Below, piece after piece: positions 15,501 to 30,500 of a stretch of 64,000 bases of DNA (position 1 is the first letter of the stretch; each line of letters begins with the position of its first letter). Below the pieces are notes generated by a model. The model was not told the origin of the DNA, ran no database searches, and saw only the letters and a program-made list of their open reading frames with translations. The translations under genes were made by a program, and so were the position numbers. Origin of the DNA: an uncultured Clostridia bacterium (lineage in GTDB: Bacteria > Bacillota > Clostridia > Christensenellales > UBA1242); NCBI GenBank assembly GCA_947626155.1, contig CANQRC010000002.1, positions 3,504 through 67,503 of the forward strand, in the 5' to 3' direction.

Positions 15501-18500
15501 AATGACTACTATACTGGTTTGGTAAGTCAGGGAATTTCGGGCACGGCGTGGAAGATTTATACTCTTGAAAGGGAAATTCCCGCCTCGTTTACCACATCCG
15601 GCACATCCACGGCAAACTCCAACCCTCTTGCCCAAATTTACTCGGGCAGTTTGAAGGGCGACACCTCGCAAACAAACTCCTTTAATATGGATTTAAGAAA
15701 CCTTGTAATTCTTGATATATCTAATAATAATGCTTTGGCTTATTCCAGCATGCTTTATTGGTTTGGCTACAACAACGCAACCGTCACCGCTCAATGGGAG
15801 GCAAACAAATATACTGTTAAATTCGAAAAAAACGGCTCTGACGGCGGAACCAACCCAACAACTTCTTTGGGCAACGCAGAAAGCGTAACCGCAACTTACG
15901 GCACGGCTTTCACCGCTAAAAACAACTGGACAAAAACCGGCTACACTTTCAGCGGCTGGAAACTTACAAGCACAACCGCAAGCGCAAGTTATTCTATGTG
16001 GGGAAAAGCGAACCCTCCAACAACAGGCATTGCAAATGGCGGCTCTATTTCCGCTGCAACTGCTGACACATTATACTTCTTAAACCTTGCCACATCTGGC
16101 ACGGCTACTTTAACCGCGCAGTGGACGCAAAACACCTACACAATTGCCTTTAACAACGGCGGAAATGGCGCAGTTGGAACTATGGCAAGCATAACGGGCG
16201 TTCAGTTTGAACAGGTTAAACAACTCACCGCAATGTCGGGAATGTATAAAGTTGGCTACACATTCAGCGGCTGGAAAGTTACTTCGGGGCTGAACAGCTC
16301 AACCGCCACGGGCGTAAAACCTCAGTGGGGAACGGCAAGCACATCCTGCACAACCGCTGTCACAAGCAGCACGGTTATTTCAAACAGCGGCTTTGTCCAA
16401 AGGCTTGCCACGTCCGGAACGGTCACCTTGACCGCGCAATGGACAGCCAAAACAGGCATTGTTATCACCTTAAACGCAAATGGAGGAACACTTTCGTCCT
16501 CAAATGGCTGGACGGCAAGCGGACAAACCGCAACAAAGAGTTACACCTACGGCGCCGCTTACGGCACTTTGCCAACCCCAACAAGAACCGGCTACGAATT
16601 CCAAGGCTGGAAGGGCTTGAACTTGTTTGACTACACAAACGCTACCTTGCAACAAAGCAATGCTTACTTCAACGGCTCAACTGGAGCGATTGTGAAAAGC
16701 AACGGCTTTGCAGTTTACAAAGTTACCGTCAAAGCAAACACAAAATACACCATTTTAAACTCGGGCAAATGCACCGCACCGGGCTATGCTTGTTACAGCA
16801 GCGCAAACGCACTTCTTAGCGGCGGCTATAAAAATTATAACAACCAATCCAAAGTCACCTTCACAACCCCTGCAAACACGGCATACATTTTGGTTTCGGT
16901 TGTAACGGACAGCACGGGCGGCGAAAGTTATAGATATGATCTAGAAAAGTTCTGCCTCGCAGAGGGAGATGTTTCTACCTATTCGCCTTATCTGCCTCTT
17001 ACAAAAACCCCTGGAACAATGAATTCAACCGTAAACGGCACGCTTTACGCTGAGTGGAAGGCGTCAACAATTAGTAAGGGTGTTGTTTATAAGGCAAACG
17101 GCGGAACCGGCGCAGATGTGACTCAAAGCGTTACTTATGGCTCTGCATGGACAACCTATGGCGCAAGCGAAACAAAGTTTACACGCACGGGCTATCAACT
17201 TATGTATTGGACAACCAACAACAACGGCACAGGCACAAAATATTCTTTGAGCACGCAACAGTCCGCTTGGAACAGAACTGACACGCTTACCCTTTACGCT
17301 TATTGGAGGAAAAAGGCTTACACTCTCACCTACGACGGAAACGGCGGCACGGTTACCGACACTTTGAAGACCGACAAGGTGAATTATGGCGAACACATAA
17401 TCCAAAAGACAAACCTTTATGACCCATCTCGCGCCACACCAAGCACAGGGCTTACGGTTGGTTCAGACGGAGTGTTTACTCTTAGCCTTACAAAAACTTC
17501 TGAGACCACAACAACTCAGTATGTGAACTTCAACACTTCACTTCTCAACTCCGTTCAACCAAGCACAAAATACACTTGGGTTGTTGATGTAAAAACGTTC
17601 TCGGGCGGAACTTTCGTTATTCATATGACTTCTCCTGGCGATGTAAAAACTGAAAACGGCAAGGGTGATGTTGCTGGGGGAGGCAGCGCGTGCACAATAA
17701 GCAAGGTTGGAACTTACACCGCAACTATTACCACGCGTGCAGATGCTGACACAAGTTTAAGAGAATTCCGCTCTTATATTTCAATGAGCGCAAAAACATC
17801 TTATAGCGCAAAATTCACAATCTCACTGTTTGTGGGAGATGTTTCTTATTCTAAATTTGCTTACTCAAAAGTTGGAACGGTGAACACTTCGCTTACACGC
17901 ACAAACCCAACAAGAACGGGCTACACTTTCCGCGGCTGGGCAAACTCGCCAACCACAACGTTTAGCGCCCCTACGCGTCTTACTGATACATCAATGAGAA
18001 TTAGTTTAGCGAATACAGAGTTTACCAATAATACATACATTTACATGACGTTCAAAGCAACCGCGCCATTCTATTCTATTGATATTAACGACCAAGTTGC
18101 ACCATATTCGCTGCAAAAAAGCGGCGACAAGTATATCTTGGAAGTCTATATGGACACAATCACGAGCCATTTGGGAAGTCTCAGCTTTATAGATTTAAAT
18201 TTTGCTGCAAATGCACCAGTAACGTCAGTGACAGAAATTTCTGGCAAAGTTTTCAACGAAAATAAACACTTCACCACAACAACCGCAGCCGGCGTTACAA
18301 CAGACAAAAAGACTTGGACCACTGACGGCGCAGGCACAGTTTATGCTATGTGGCAGCCAAAAACTTATACTATTACGTTAAACCAAAATGGCGCAACCAC
18401 AAATTCTAGCCCAACTTCGCTTTCCGTTCAATACAAAAGCAACCTTATCAGCGCCATAACCGCGCCAAAGAGGACGGGATATGACTTTGCTGGTTGGACG

Positions 18501-21500
18501 TCCACACAAAATGGCACGGACGTTGTAATTGACACAAACGGAAAATTCAAAACAGGCGTTTCGAGCTACACCGATGCAAACGGAAACTGGATTAAAGATG
18601 GCGCTGCCACCCTCTATGCAAAGTGGACGCCTTACACTTATACTGTTTCGTTCAGCGCGAATGGGGCAACAACCGCAACCGCTCCAACCACAACACTTAC
18701 CAGCGGAAAGGCTACTTACGGCACGGCATTCTCAGTAAAGAATAACTACGCTTGGGCGGGCCACACGTTTGCCGGATGGAAACTTGTGGGAACAAACCCA
18801 AACTACACCACCGCAAAATACGGCACGGCGAACAATGCTGTGAATGGTGATATTTCAAACGCAACAACTATAATTAAGGCAGACGCAACAACAACCCTTT
18901 GGTTTATTAACCTCTCCACCACAAAGAATGGCAATGTTACCTTGCAGGCGGTATGGAATACCAACACCTACACAGTGAACTTCTCAAACGGGCTTGCTGC
19001 GGGGCAGAGCTTAACTCCGGACACCGCAACAAAAGCGCCAACAGTGACTGGGCTTACGGGCGCATCTGGAAACACGGCAACTTATGGCACAGAATTTACA
19101 GTTGTAAACAATTGGAGAAGAACGGGCTATAAGTTTGTCGGCTGGAAACTTACAAGTTCAACCGCCACAAACGCCAAGTGGGGAACTGCCACAAAGCCAG
19201 CCACCGCTTTGGCAAACAACGGCGTTGCAAAAGCAACCGCTGAAAATCAAAAACTTTACTTCTTAAACCTTGCCGAGACGGGCAGCGTCACGCTGACGGC
19301 GCAATGGGAGGCGATAGTTGCCACCATCACAATTGGCGACTACAATCAAAATGCCGCGGGCGTTTCTAATGGAAACTTTGAAACAACAAAGGCAAGCACC
19401 ACCTCTTGGGACACAACTCTTAACGGAACACTTTCGGCAACCGGCTGGAACGACTATAACAGCGGGGTTGACAGCGATAAGGGTGTCAAGGGAACGCACG
19501 CCCATGTTCACGCAAGTGGCGAGGCAGACCACGGCTATGTTATGGAATTTAAACTGCAAGACGGCACAACTGTTACAAACATCAGGCGTTGGATTGGAAC
19601 AAGCCAAAGCTTGACGGCGGCTATTAAAGAACAAGCAAAAACCAAGAAAATAATCATTGAAATGGATGTTAAGAGGGTGGCAGGAAACAGCAGAATTACC
19701 GGAGGTATTTACTACACAAAGCCAACTGCCGATCAAAACTTCCACAGCGGAAAATTCACTTTCAACCCAACTCAAAACGGCGTTTGGGAACACTTCACAT
19801 ACACCTACAATGCTTTTACAGACTATGGAACTTATACTGCAACAGACGGAAAAACTCGCACTGTCATGACTTTGTATATTTACGGCATGGAATATGCCAG
19901 CAGCGAGGCAAACTCCAACTGCTGGGTTGATAACGTTGTTGTTAGAGTGGCAGATGCTGACAGCCCAATTGTTCCTACTCCACAAGTGATCTATCAGAAA
20001 TATGAAACGGGCTACTACTCAAACAGCGGTTGCACAACATCCGTTGCAAAACTTACACCTCCAACAAGGCAAGGCTACACTTTTGCGGGCTATTATCTCT
20101 CCACGGGCAATGGCGCAATTGATGAAAAGAAGCCTTTCACCGACGCAAATGGAGACTTTAGCAACAAAGCATTTAATTACACAACCGCAAATGTAACCGT
20201 TTTGGCGAAGTGGACACCTGCCCAATATACTTTGACGCTGATTGACACCGCACCTGACCCTGACGTCACAACAACGGTTAAAGTTAAGACTAACGACAAC
20301 AATATTTACACCGTGAGCGAATCCGAAACTGTTGTCCAGCCAACAAGAACAAGAACGGGTTACAACTTCAATGGCTGGTGGACTGCCGCAACTGGCGGAG
20401 TTGCCGTGATTAGCAACGAAGGACGGCTTAAAGGTAGTGTCACAAACTTCACCGACACCGGCGGAAAGTGGCTTGGAATTGATGATGTTACGCTTTACGC
20501 ACAATGGGTGGCACAAAGCATTCCTGTCACTCTTTCAACGGTTGAGAACGGCGGAAAAATTAAAGCCAACACCTCAAACGGGTGGACGGTTGCTGCGGAT
20601 GGGCAAACCGCCACAAAGAACATCACTTTTGATTCCGCACTTGGCGCTTTGCCAGGTTACGACTCTGACACCGTTGTTGCTTTGGGAGAGGTTTACAGAG
20701 CGGGCTATGACTTCAAAGGTTGGTTTGCTGAAACTACCGGCGGAAGCGCAATCAACACCAAAACAAAACTTACAAAAGCGGACAAGCCTCGATATGTTGC
20801 ACAATGGGGTGTTAAGACGTTTACTGTATCTTACTATAATGGAAGCACAAAGCTTACCCCAACAACAACCTACACAATTAACGGCGGAACGCTTGCAGCA
20901 GCAAGTGCGTTCACAACAGGGTTGACAAATACGGGCTACACTTTTGCTGGCTGGAGAGTTAAGACCCACAGCATTAAGAACGCCAATTGGAACCAAGTGG
21001 GGGACACTTGGCCAGAATGCACAGCTTGGGCAGGAAAAACCTTTGCTACAAACAGTTTGTCTGTTGGAACGGGCTTCTATGGCGATGTTGAAATGGAGGC
21101 TATGTGGACGGCAAAGCAATATACTGTTACATTCAACGCGGGCGCTCCTGCAAACGACACTGCGGCGCGAGTGCTTACTCCAAGTGGAGATGTAACTGAC
21201 GGAAAACTCTACATCACCTATGGCGAAAACAAATTCTATAAAGAAAGTGGCAAAAAGACCGCAGTTACTTCAATCACTGCAACAACCACCAAATTGGGTT
21301 ACGAATTTGGCGGATGGTATTCTGACAGCACCCAAGTTGTTTCTGCCGCAGGAGCGCTTAACAAAAATGTTAGTGGCTTTACAAACGCAGACGGAAATTG
21401 GATTAAAACCGGAAATGTTACCCTTACCGCAAAGTGGACCGCCAAGACTTTCACCTTGACTTTGGATAAGGACGACGCAACGGGCGGCTCTAACTCATCT

Positions 21501-24500
21501 GTAACTATTAAATTTAACGACACAAAAGTCACAGGCACAATCACCGCAATCTCTAAGACGGGTTATGTTCTTAAAGGTTGGGGCGCAGCGAAAGACAGCA
21601 CAACGCCAATTATTGACGCAAGCGGAAATGTTTGTGCGTCTGTTGACGGCTACTCAAACGCTTCAAAAAATTGGACTGCAAACGGAGGCACGCTGGCGCG
21701 CACCCTCTATGCTATCTTCACGCCTGCAATTTACACAATCACCGTAAATGACGGCTCAGCAACAAACAAAACCATTTATCTTAAATATGGCGACGGATAT
21801 TATTCCGCTTTGAATTCAGGAAAGACCGACGTCACAGGCAACAAGTTGACAACCTTGACTTACACCCTTAAAACCGGTTACACCTTGGAGGGCTTCTGGA
21901 CAGGACAAAACAAAGCCGGAACGCAAGTGACTGCCGCCGGAGACAGAACTGGCAGCGCCGTAGCATTCACTACGGCTGCAACAACCGCTTTCACGGCAAA
22001 CGGAACAATGTTTGCTAGTTGGAAGCCAAACACAGACACAATCACTTTGAACGGGAATGGTGGAGAACCTGCCACGGCAACGGTCACTGCAACATATGAC
22101 AGCCCAACTTTGCCAAAAATCACCCCTCCAACAAGGGCGGGCTACACCTTTGACGGCTGGACAACCCTTGCAAATGGCGGCAATCTTGTTATCACAAAAG
22201 ACGGAAAATTTGTTGCAAATGCAAAAGACAGCAACTCCACTCCAAAGACAATTGTTTCCGCTGACGGAAAGTGGATTTACAATGCCAACTTAACCCTCTA
22301 CGCTAAGTGGAGCGCAAACGACATCACAATTGACTTTGCAAGTGAAAACTTCTTTACTAGAACAGACACGGGTGTGTTTACAATTGGCTATTATAATGTC
22401 GGAACAGATGGAACAGTAAACAAGTTAACCGTTGAAGACGGCGAAATATGTCAGGTTATTGGAATTAAAACAGTCTCCGGCAGTGGCGGACCTTATGTGG
22501 TTGGCGAAAAAGTGTTGGAGGCAGGAAAGAAATACCGCTGGGCAATTGAAATCAAGTTTGAATTGACTGGGTCCAATAGGACTATTACCGTTAGTGTCGG
22601 ACATGAACAAAATGGAAGAAAGAATGTTACCTCAACCACAGATTGGCAACATATTACACATGAATTTACAGCGTCTGAAAGCACTTACAAGGCGTTTATA
22701 TTCTACAACTATGGCTCTGGGGAAGCAGCATTCAAGGCTGGGGACAAGATGTACTTCAAGAACCTCACACTTCAAGAGGTTGGCGAACCTGACGAGGCCG
22801 TTCCAAGTAGAAGATACACCTATGGCGCAAAACTTACAAATCTTCCAACTCCAAAAAGAACGGGTTATCAATTTGTGGGCTGGTATTTGGGAGACAAACA
22901 AATAACCACCGACACAAACCTTACAACAGAAAACGGCTTCAAGACCGACAACACAAACATTCTGACGGCTCGTTGGAACAGGCTTTCTTATGTTCTTACC
23001 GTTGACGCTAACGGCGGCACTCACGCAAAGAACTTGTTCACCGAAATTGGCTCTAACTGGACGGAGGAAGCCGCTGACAGAATGTCTGTTAAATATGACG
23101 CCGCCACGGGAACTTACACTTGCACGTCGCTTAAGGCAAGCGACCCTTGGATTCAAACCAAACTTGCCGCACAACTGTCAACTGGAAAAACGTATGTTAT
23201 GAAAGGTCACGCAACCACAAATGGACAATTCTTCTGGGGAATTTCATCTGCCAACGCGTGGTTTAACTATAACGCCGGTGACTTCTCAAATGAGATTACG
23301 GTTACCCAAAATGGCCTTTACAAGTTCCGTTTTGACAACGCACAACAAAGCACTGTGGGACAAGTTAACACAATCACAAATCTTGTCATCTATGAAAAAG
23401 AATCTTTGGGGGCGACAAATGTTCAATACACGCTTCCTTACGGAGACTATCAACAACTTGTTATTCCAACTCGCTTGGGTTACACCTTCAACGGTTGGGA
23501 AGTTACCGCTGGCACAGGCGTAACAATAAATGGAAATGTTGTTAAAACTGGCGCAGGGGCTGCAACAGTTCGCGCAAAATGGGTTCAAGACACCTACAAA
23601 CTTCACATTGAGGGCGTTGGAGACGGCACAAATGTTCAAACTTGGTCTTTGACAGGCCTTACCGCTGCCGGAACAATGACTTACACTGTAAACTACGCTT
23701 CCACAATCAATTTGAGCGCCGTTGCCTATGAGGGCTATGAACTTACCAAGTTCCAAATTAAGATTGGAACGGCCGCTTACGCTGATTTGGCGGGAATCAC
23801 TTTGACAACTTCAAACCAAGCAACTGACGCCGCAGGGGCAAACTATTATCGCGGCAGGGCATTCCCAAATTCGACAATTCAGGCTATTTTTGACAGAAAT
23901 TCGACAGGAATTGCCAAGAATTCTGACCTTTACATCAAGGCAATCACAACGGCAAAAACAGTTTCTTATGACCTTGCTGTTTACACTCAAAACCCAGCAA
24001 ATTCAAAAGACGCTTACACAAAAGTTGCAACCAAGAAGTCGTCTGCAGTTGTTGGCACAACCTTAACTCAAGACGCTATTTTGAAGCTTATCACCGACGA
24101 CAAGTCAATCAACCTCAGCGGTTACAAATTTGACAGAATCAGAACGCAAAACAACGGTGGCGCAGAGTCTGCAAGTTTGGTTGTCACCGCACACTTTGTG
24201 GTTAACGTTTACTACAACCTTGACGAATACACAATCACTTTCAAAGTGAACGAGGGCAACGGAAAGTTTATCTCCACAAACGGCACAACCGCAACTGCCA
24301 AATTTAATGTTGGCGGAATTATTAAGCTGCTTGGCGATGGAGACTTGGTTTATCCGGGCTACAAACTTCTCAACTGGGAAGTTAGCACCGACGCGGGCGG
24401 CTGGACGGGCGGAAAGACTTTTGCCCCAGGCGCAAGCTTTAACGCTGACGGCGAGACAAGATATTATGGAGATGTTACGCTTATTGCTAACTTCGAGCCA

Positions 24501-27500
24501 GCAGAATTCTCTATAAGTTATAATGTTGACGGCGGAACGGCCATTGCTGACAGAAACTTCACAATCCAAGACGGCGTTACTTTGCCAAATGCTGTTAAAA
24601 AAGGCTACAACTTCAAGTCTTGGACAGAAGGCTTTGTGTTCAAGCGTTGGTATAGCGGAAATATCACAAACGCTGGCTTTGCCGCAAGCGCAACCGCTGT
24701 GTTCCTTGAGCCAATCACTGCAAGAGCAGGGGTTAAATACTCAATCAACATCACAAGCGGCGTGACATGGTTCTTCTTCTCCAAAACAGGTCAATACATT
24801 TCCACTGCAACTGGCGCAACAGCCACCGCTCCAAGCCAAGAGAGTTTGCTTTACATCCTCTTGTCAGGCGGCGCAGCATTCACAACAACTTCTAAGGGCG
24901 AACTTCAAATTTCTGGCACAACAATCATGGTTACCGCCTCGGACGGAAGCACAGTTTCAAGCATTGAAATTGGAAGTGTTGGCTCAAGAAATTACAAGGC
25001 AAACTGGTCGCCAAAGAAAGTTGCTGTTGATTTGAACCTGAACGACAGCACAAAGAACAACGGCTCCACAGTTGCAAAAGTGCCATCAATTGGCGCGGCA
25101 ACAACCGTTTATATTGCTTATCAAACAAAAGAAATTTACAAAACTAATGCGGATGACGCAGAACTTATTCGTCAACTTGTTGCAACGCGTGACGGATACT
25201 CTTTCCTCGGCTGGTTTAACGGCGATACAAAGACCATTGACGAAAACGGCTACCTTATTGACAATTGGAAAGTCTCTGACGAAGAAGCGAAGGTTACGCT
25301 TGTGGCTCATTGGCAAGCGAACACTTACAAGATTTCTTTGAGTGGAAACGCAGGAACAATTGTTTCTTCAAGTGCAGTCTCTGGGCTTAAGAAAGACAGC
25401 AACCACGTGTTCACCGCCACATTCGACAGCAAGCAAGACGAACAATTTAGCGCGGAAGTTTACAGGACAGGCTTTGCGTTCATGGGCTGGTCTCTAAACG
25501 GGGCAGACACAACCGTAGGCGGAACAAGCACAAACTTCCCATACAGAGGCGACATCACAAGAACGCCTCAAGAAAACTATGCTTCTTACTCACAAACTGT
25601 TGGCGTTCACAACCTTGCTTTCGCAAATACGGTTACAATTTACGCTATTTGGGACGCCGCATATGTAAATATCACTCTTGACCCACAAGACAGCACAAAG
25701 GGACAAGGCTCAACCAAGGCAGAACTCGGCTTTGAGGGCTACAAGATTTATGTTAAATATGATGCACAATTTAAAGAGGCCGTTTTGACAACCGCTAACC
25801 TTGAAAATGTTGGACTTGTAAGACCTACAAGGGTGGGCTATAAGTTTGACGGATGGTTTGCAGATGGCGTTAAAACTGAAATCACGGGCGAAACCAAGGC
25901 GAACAGCGACGCAGGCGTTAAGTTTAACGAGGCCACAGGCCTGTATGAAGTCACTTTGACGGCGCACTGGACGGCAAACACCTACACCGTTACATATAAC
26001 AGAAACGGCATTCCAGAAGACACCATAACCTGGGTTGACTCAGCCAAAGCCACATTTGACAAACCTTACACAATTCAAACTTTTGAAAATGTTAAAAAGC
26101 AAAAGGCAGAGTTTGAAATTCAAGGCTACTCATTCTTGCACTGGTCGGCTTCTTCAAACGGCGGAAAGTTTGCCGAAGAGGGCGCGCAATACAAGTATGT
26201 TCTCACGCAGGACCTTGTGCTTTACGCAAACCGAACCGAAAATTCATATAAAGTTGTCTATGACGGCGGTGACGGAAGACAAGATGCCGCAGGAAACACC
26301 GTTCAAGGAACGGCTGTTCAAATTTCCGGAACTAAGGTTGAGGCAACTTATAAATATGAATCTCAAAAAATTGACTTGGCTACAAGATACACGCGCACCG
26401 GCTACGAATTCGTTGGCTGGTATTTGCAGGACAACAAGACACAGGTTGTTGCAACTGATCCAGGGGCAAACAACACAATAAAGGCATTGTTTAGCTCTGT
26501 TGTGGTTTCTGGCAACACGGGAACCTTGACACTTTATGCTAAGTGGAAACTTGTTCAAGTGAAATACATCGTTCACCATATGAAACAAAAACTTGCCTCC
26601 GCAATTGCTGGAAATGCAGAGTTTAATGTTTCTACGCCAACAACAAACTACACCGAGGACTCACAAGAGACAAAACAGGCGCTTGGACTTACAAAACTTA
26701 CTCTTGAAAATATCAATACCTATTATAAGACAATTGCAGGACACTCTCACCTGACCACAAGCGCGGGCTACGCTTCAAATAAGGAAAAAGGCACTGACGG
26801 CTCACTTGTTGTGGCGCTTGACGGCTCACTCAACATTTATCTTCTTTACACTTTGAATTCTCACACTTTGACCGTGAATGTTGGAACGGGAGTTTCTTCC
26901 GTGACCGTAACGGGCAACGCTAACAGAACAATAACTGGCGCGACATATAAAATTTACTATGGCGAATCAATAAAGCTTGCCGCAACTCTTAATGCGGGCT
27001 ACGCAAACGCAAAATTCACAGTTACAAAACCTACAACTCTCACAATCACGTCCAACACTTTCACAACTCCTGATGAAGATGTTGTTGTCAGCGTTAGCGC
27101 TGAGGCACAACTTGTTCAATATGACATCATAATTCACTATCAAGGCTTCGAAGGCACAACGGGAAGTTATGAAGCAGAAAACGCACAGACCGTAACTGAA
27201 ACCGGCTCGGCAAGAACAGACTCTAAAGTTTCGTTTGACACGGCGGCAATTAACGCATATGTTCGCCCAGGCTTTGAATATGACTCAGTTGACTCAGTAA
27301 CCACAATTGATAAAGTAAGTGGCGACATGACGCACAAGAGCCAAATTGTGCTCAACTTCAAGAGAAAGAACATAACTCTTACAATTGACCCAGACAAGGG
27401 CACAATCACCGGCGTTGGCGAGTTAAAAGATGAAAAATATCAAGTAACTCAAATTTTTGGCACGTCACTCACGATTGCAAACGCAACAAGAGCGGGTTAC

Positions 27501-30500
27501 TCATTTGGCGGCTACACTCAGCCTGCAAGCGGCACTTTGAAAGATGGCACATTCACCTTTGGCGAAGAGGACACAAGCATCAAAGCAATTTGGCTTGTAA
27601 GAAGAATTTCTGTTGTGCTTAATCTGAATGAAGACGCTGGCACACACTCTAACGCTCATTTTGGTGCAGATATTGTTGATGAAAAAATCTTTGTTGAGTA
27701 TGATAGCAAAAACATCTATCCAAGCAACGATTCAAGCGCAACAAAAATTTCACCAATTGCAACAAGGGCTGGTTACACATTCAAGGGTTGGTATCGGGAG
27801 ACTGCCGGCACAACTCAAGTTATAACCGACAAGGGCGCGCTTGTAAACGACTGGACATTGTCAGACAAAAATGACGCCGTTACGCTTTACGCAAAATGGG
27901 AGATTATCACCTACAACATCACTTACGCCATGAATGGCGGCACAGGTGAAGACGCAACTGATACTTACACAATTGAGATGGCAGATAAGAACTTCAATTC
28001 TGCCACAAGAACGGGCTACACACACCTTGGCTGGAAAGCAAACAAGACCGGAAATTGGAACACTGCAAAAACCTATACAACTTCCGACAACTTTGCCGGG
28101 CTTTATGGAGATGTAACGCTTACCGCTCAATGGCAGGCAGATGTCTATGAAATTCATTTGGATAAAAATGAAAGAACAACTGACACAACCCATTCAACTT
28201 TAACAAATGATAAAATTTACATCACATATGACGATTCAACATTCTACACAAAGGCGTCAAACAATGTGGTAGACAAGTCCTCTTCAATTGTTCCAACCCT
28301 TTCAAGAGCAGGATACACATTCGGCGGATGGGAAGTTGAAGAAACTCCAATTGTCAGCGCGGCAGGCGCATTGCTTGCAAGCGTTGACGGTTACACAAAC
28401 GCAAACGGACAATGGCAACACGTAGTTGCTAAAGACTCTTTCATAACCTTTAAAGCAATTTGGACGGCAAACAGCAATATTGTAGTTTCATTCGACCTCA
28501 ATATTGAGGATGAAGACTACATGACAATTGACAAACTCACTCAGCCACCAACACAAAAGGTTACTTTTGATGACACTTACGAAACTCTTCCAAAGCTAAC
28601 AAGAACAGGCTTCACATTTGACGGCTGGTATAAAAATGAGGAGTGCACCGGTGACGAGGTTGTCGAGTCAACAAAGGTTACAAACCCTGCTAGCCACACA
28701 TTGTATGCAAAATGGACGGCGCTTCCAAACAACATAACGGTTACCGTTTCCAAACATCTTGAAGAGACTCACACGCCAGAGGGAGCAATCAATTCTCACA
28801 GCGGAAATGTTGTTGTAAAATTGACGGCAAAGACGGGTTACTCTCTTCCAGCAACAATCACAGTTACAATTGGCGGAGTTGCACAAGTTGTTACAACAAA
28901 TTACACCTACACATTTGGCGACAATGAGACAAGAAAGACGGCTACCGTTACAGTTTCAAGCAAATATATCAACGCGGCAGTTGTTGTCACCGTTCAAGAA
29001 GTTGCAGGAATAAACACTGTTACGCCAAAGATGACAAATGTCACATTTGACGGCGCAAGAACGGTTAACTCCGGCGTTGCGTATTCGGCAGAACTTACAA
29101 GAGTTTATGGCTACAACTTGCCAGAAGAAATTGAAATTACCGTTGGAGACAGAACGCTTACCCCAACAACTGACTACACTTACTCAAAAGAAACGGGCGA
29201 AATCTCAATTAACGAGGACGTCATTGACGGAGATGTTGTCATCACGGCAAGCGGCGTTGCAAGAACATATCAAGTCACCCTAAACGCAAACGGAGGAAAG
29301 ATTTCTGCCGGCGGCGAGCAAAAAGATTCAATCACAATCACTGTAACTTACGGGCAAACTTATGACGCTTTGCCTCAGGACGGAGTTCTTCAAAGCGGAA
29401 GCCTTATCACAAAAGAGGGCTACGTCTTCCAAGGCTGGCTGCTTGAAAAGACAAGTGACGGTGCAGGCCACACCGCTTCATTCATTAAAAAAGACACCCA
29501 AGTTACCAACGAAGACGAACACACACTTTATGCTTACTATGAGCCAAAGGGCGTAATGGTTAAGGTTAGAAACCTCTCAGGCACGTCTGTTGAAGGAACT
29601 GTTATGGGAAAGGCCATAACAAACGACGAGGGGCTTGACTATCAGTCAGATTATTTGTATAGTAAAACATTCAGGGTTGGCGAAACAGTTAACCTCACTT
29701 ACACCGCAAGCGGAAAATACACCTTCACAAAATGGACAAAGGGCGAAAACGAGAGTGTAACCAACACCGCATATGTTGTCACAACTGCTGACGGCGAAGA
29801 TGGAGAAATTGAATTTATTGCACACTACTCATTTAAAATCACAGTTATTGCCGTAACGGACGGCAAAGCAAATGACCAAGTTGGCGGAACGGTAAATCTT
29901 CCATCTCTTACCGCCGGAGCAACCGTCACAAGCACTTATGAATACAACTCTGCCGAAACAACAGTTGTTGCCACCGCAGCCGCAAACGCTCCAGACTATG
30001 ACTTCAAAGGGTGGTTCAGCGACCTTGCTTTGAAAGAGAACGCAGGAAAAGACCCTGGCCTTACAATCAAATATGGTACAAACGGAAACCTCACATTCTA
30101 CGCTTCATTTGAGGCGCATGCGTTTACCATCAGCTACGAAAAGGATGGCGGAGAATTTGTTAAGGGCTACAATGCTCCAGCAACATTTAAAGTCACCGAG
30201 AGAGTTGTCCTTCCAACAGGCGCAAACATCCAAAAAACGGGCTACACATTCCTTGGCTGGAACGATAAAAACGAATCAACAAGCGAATACATCACCGAAA
30301 TTGGTGTTAACACGCGCCACGCAAATGTAACATTCTACGCATTCTGGCAGGCAAATAAATACACGGTTACGCTTGATAGAAATGCAGTTTTGAATGGCGA
30401 AAGTGACAAGTGGATAACGGAGAAAGGAACCGAGTCCATCACTGTTACATTTGACAGCAACACAATCACTCCAGAAATTGTAAATCCAATAAGAACAGGC

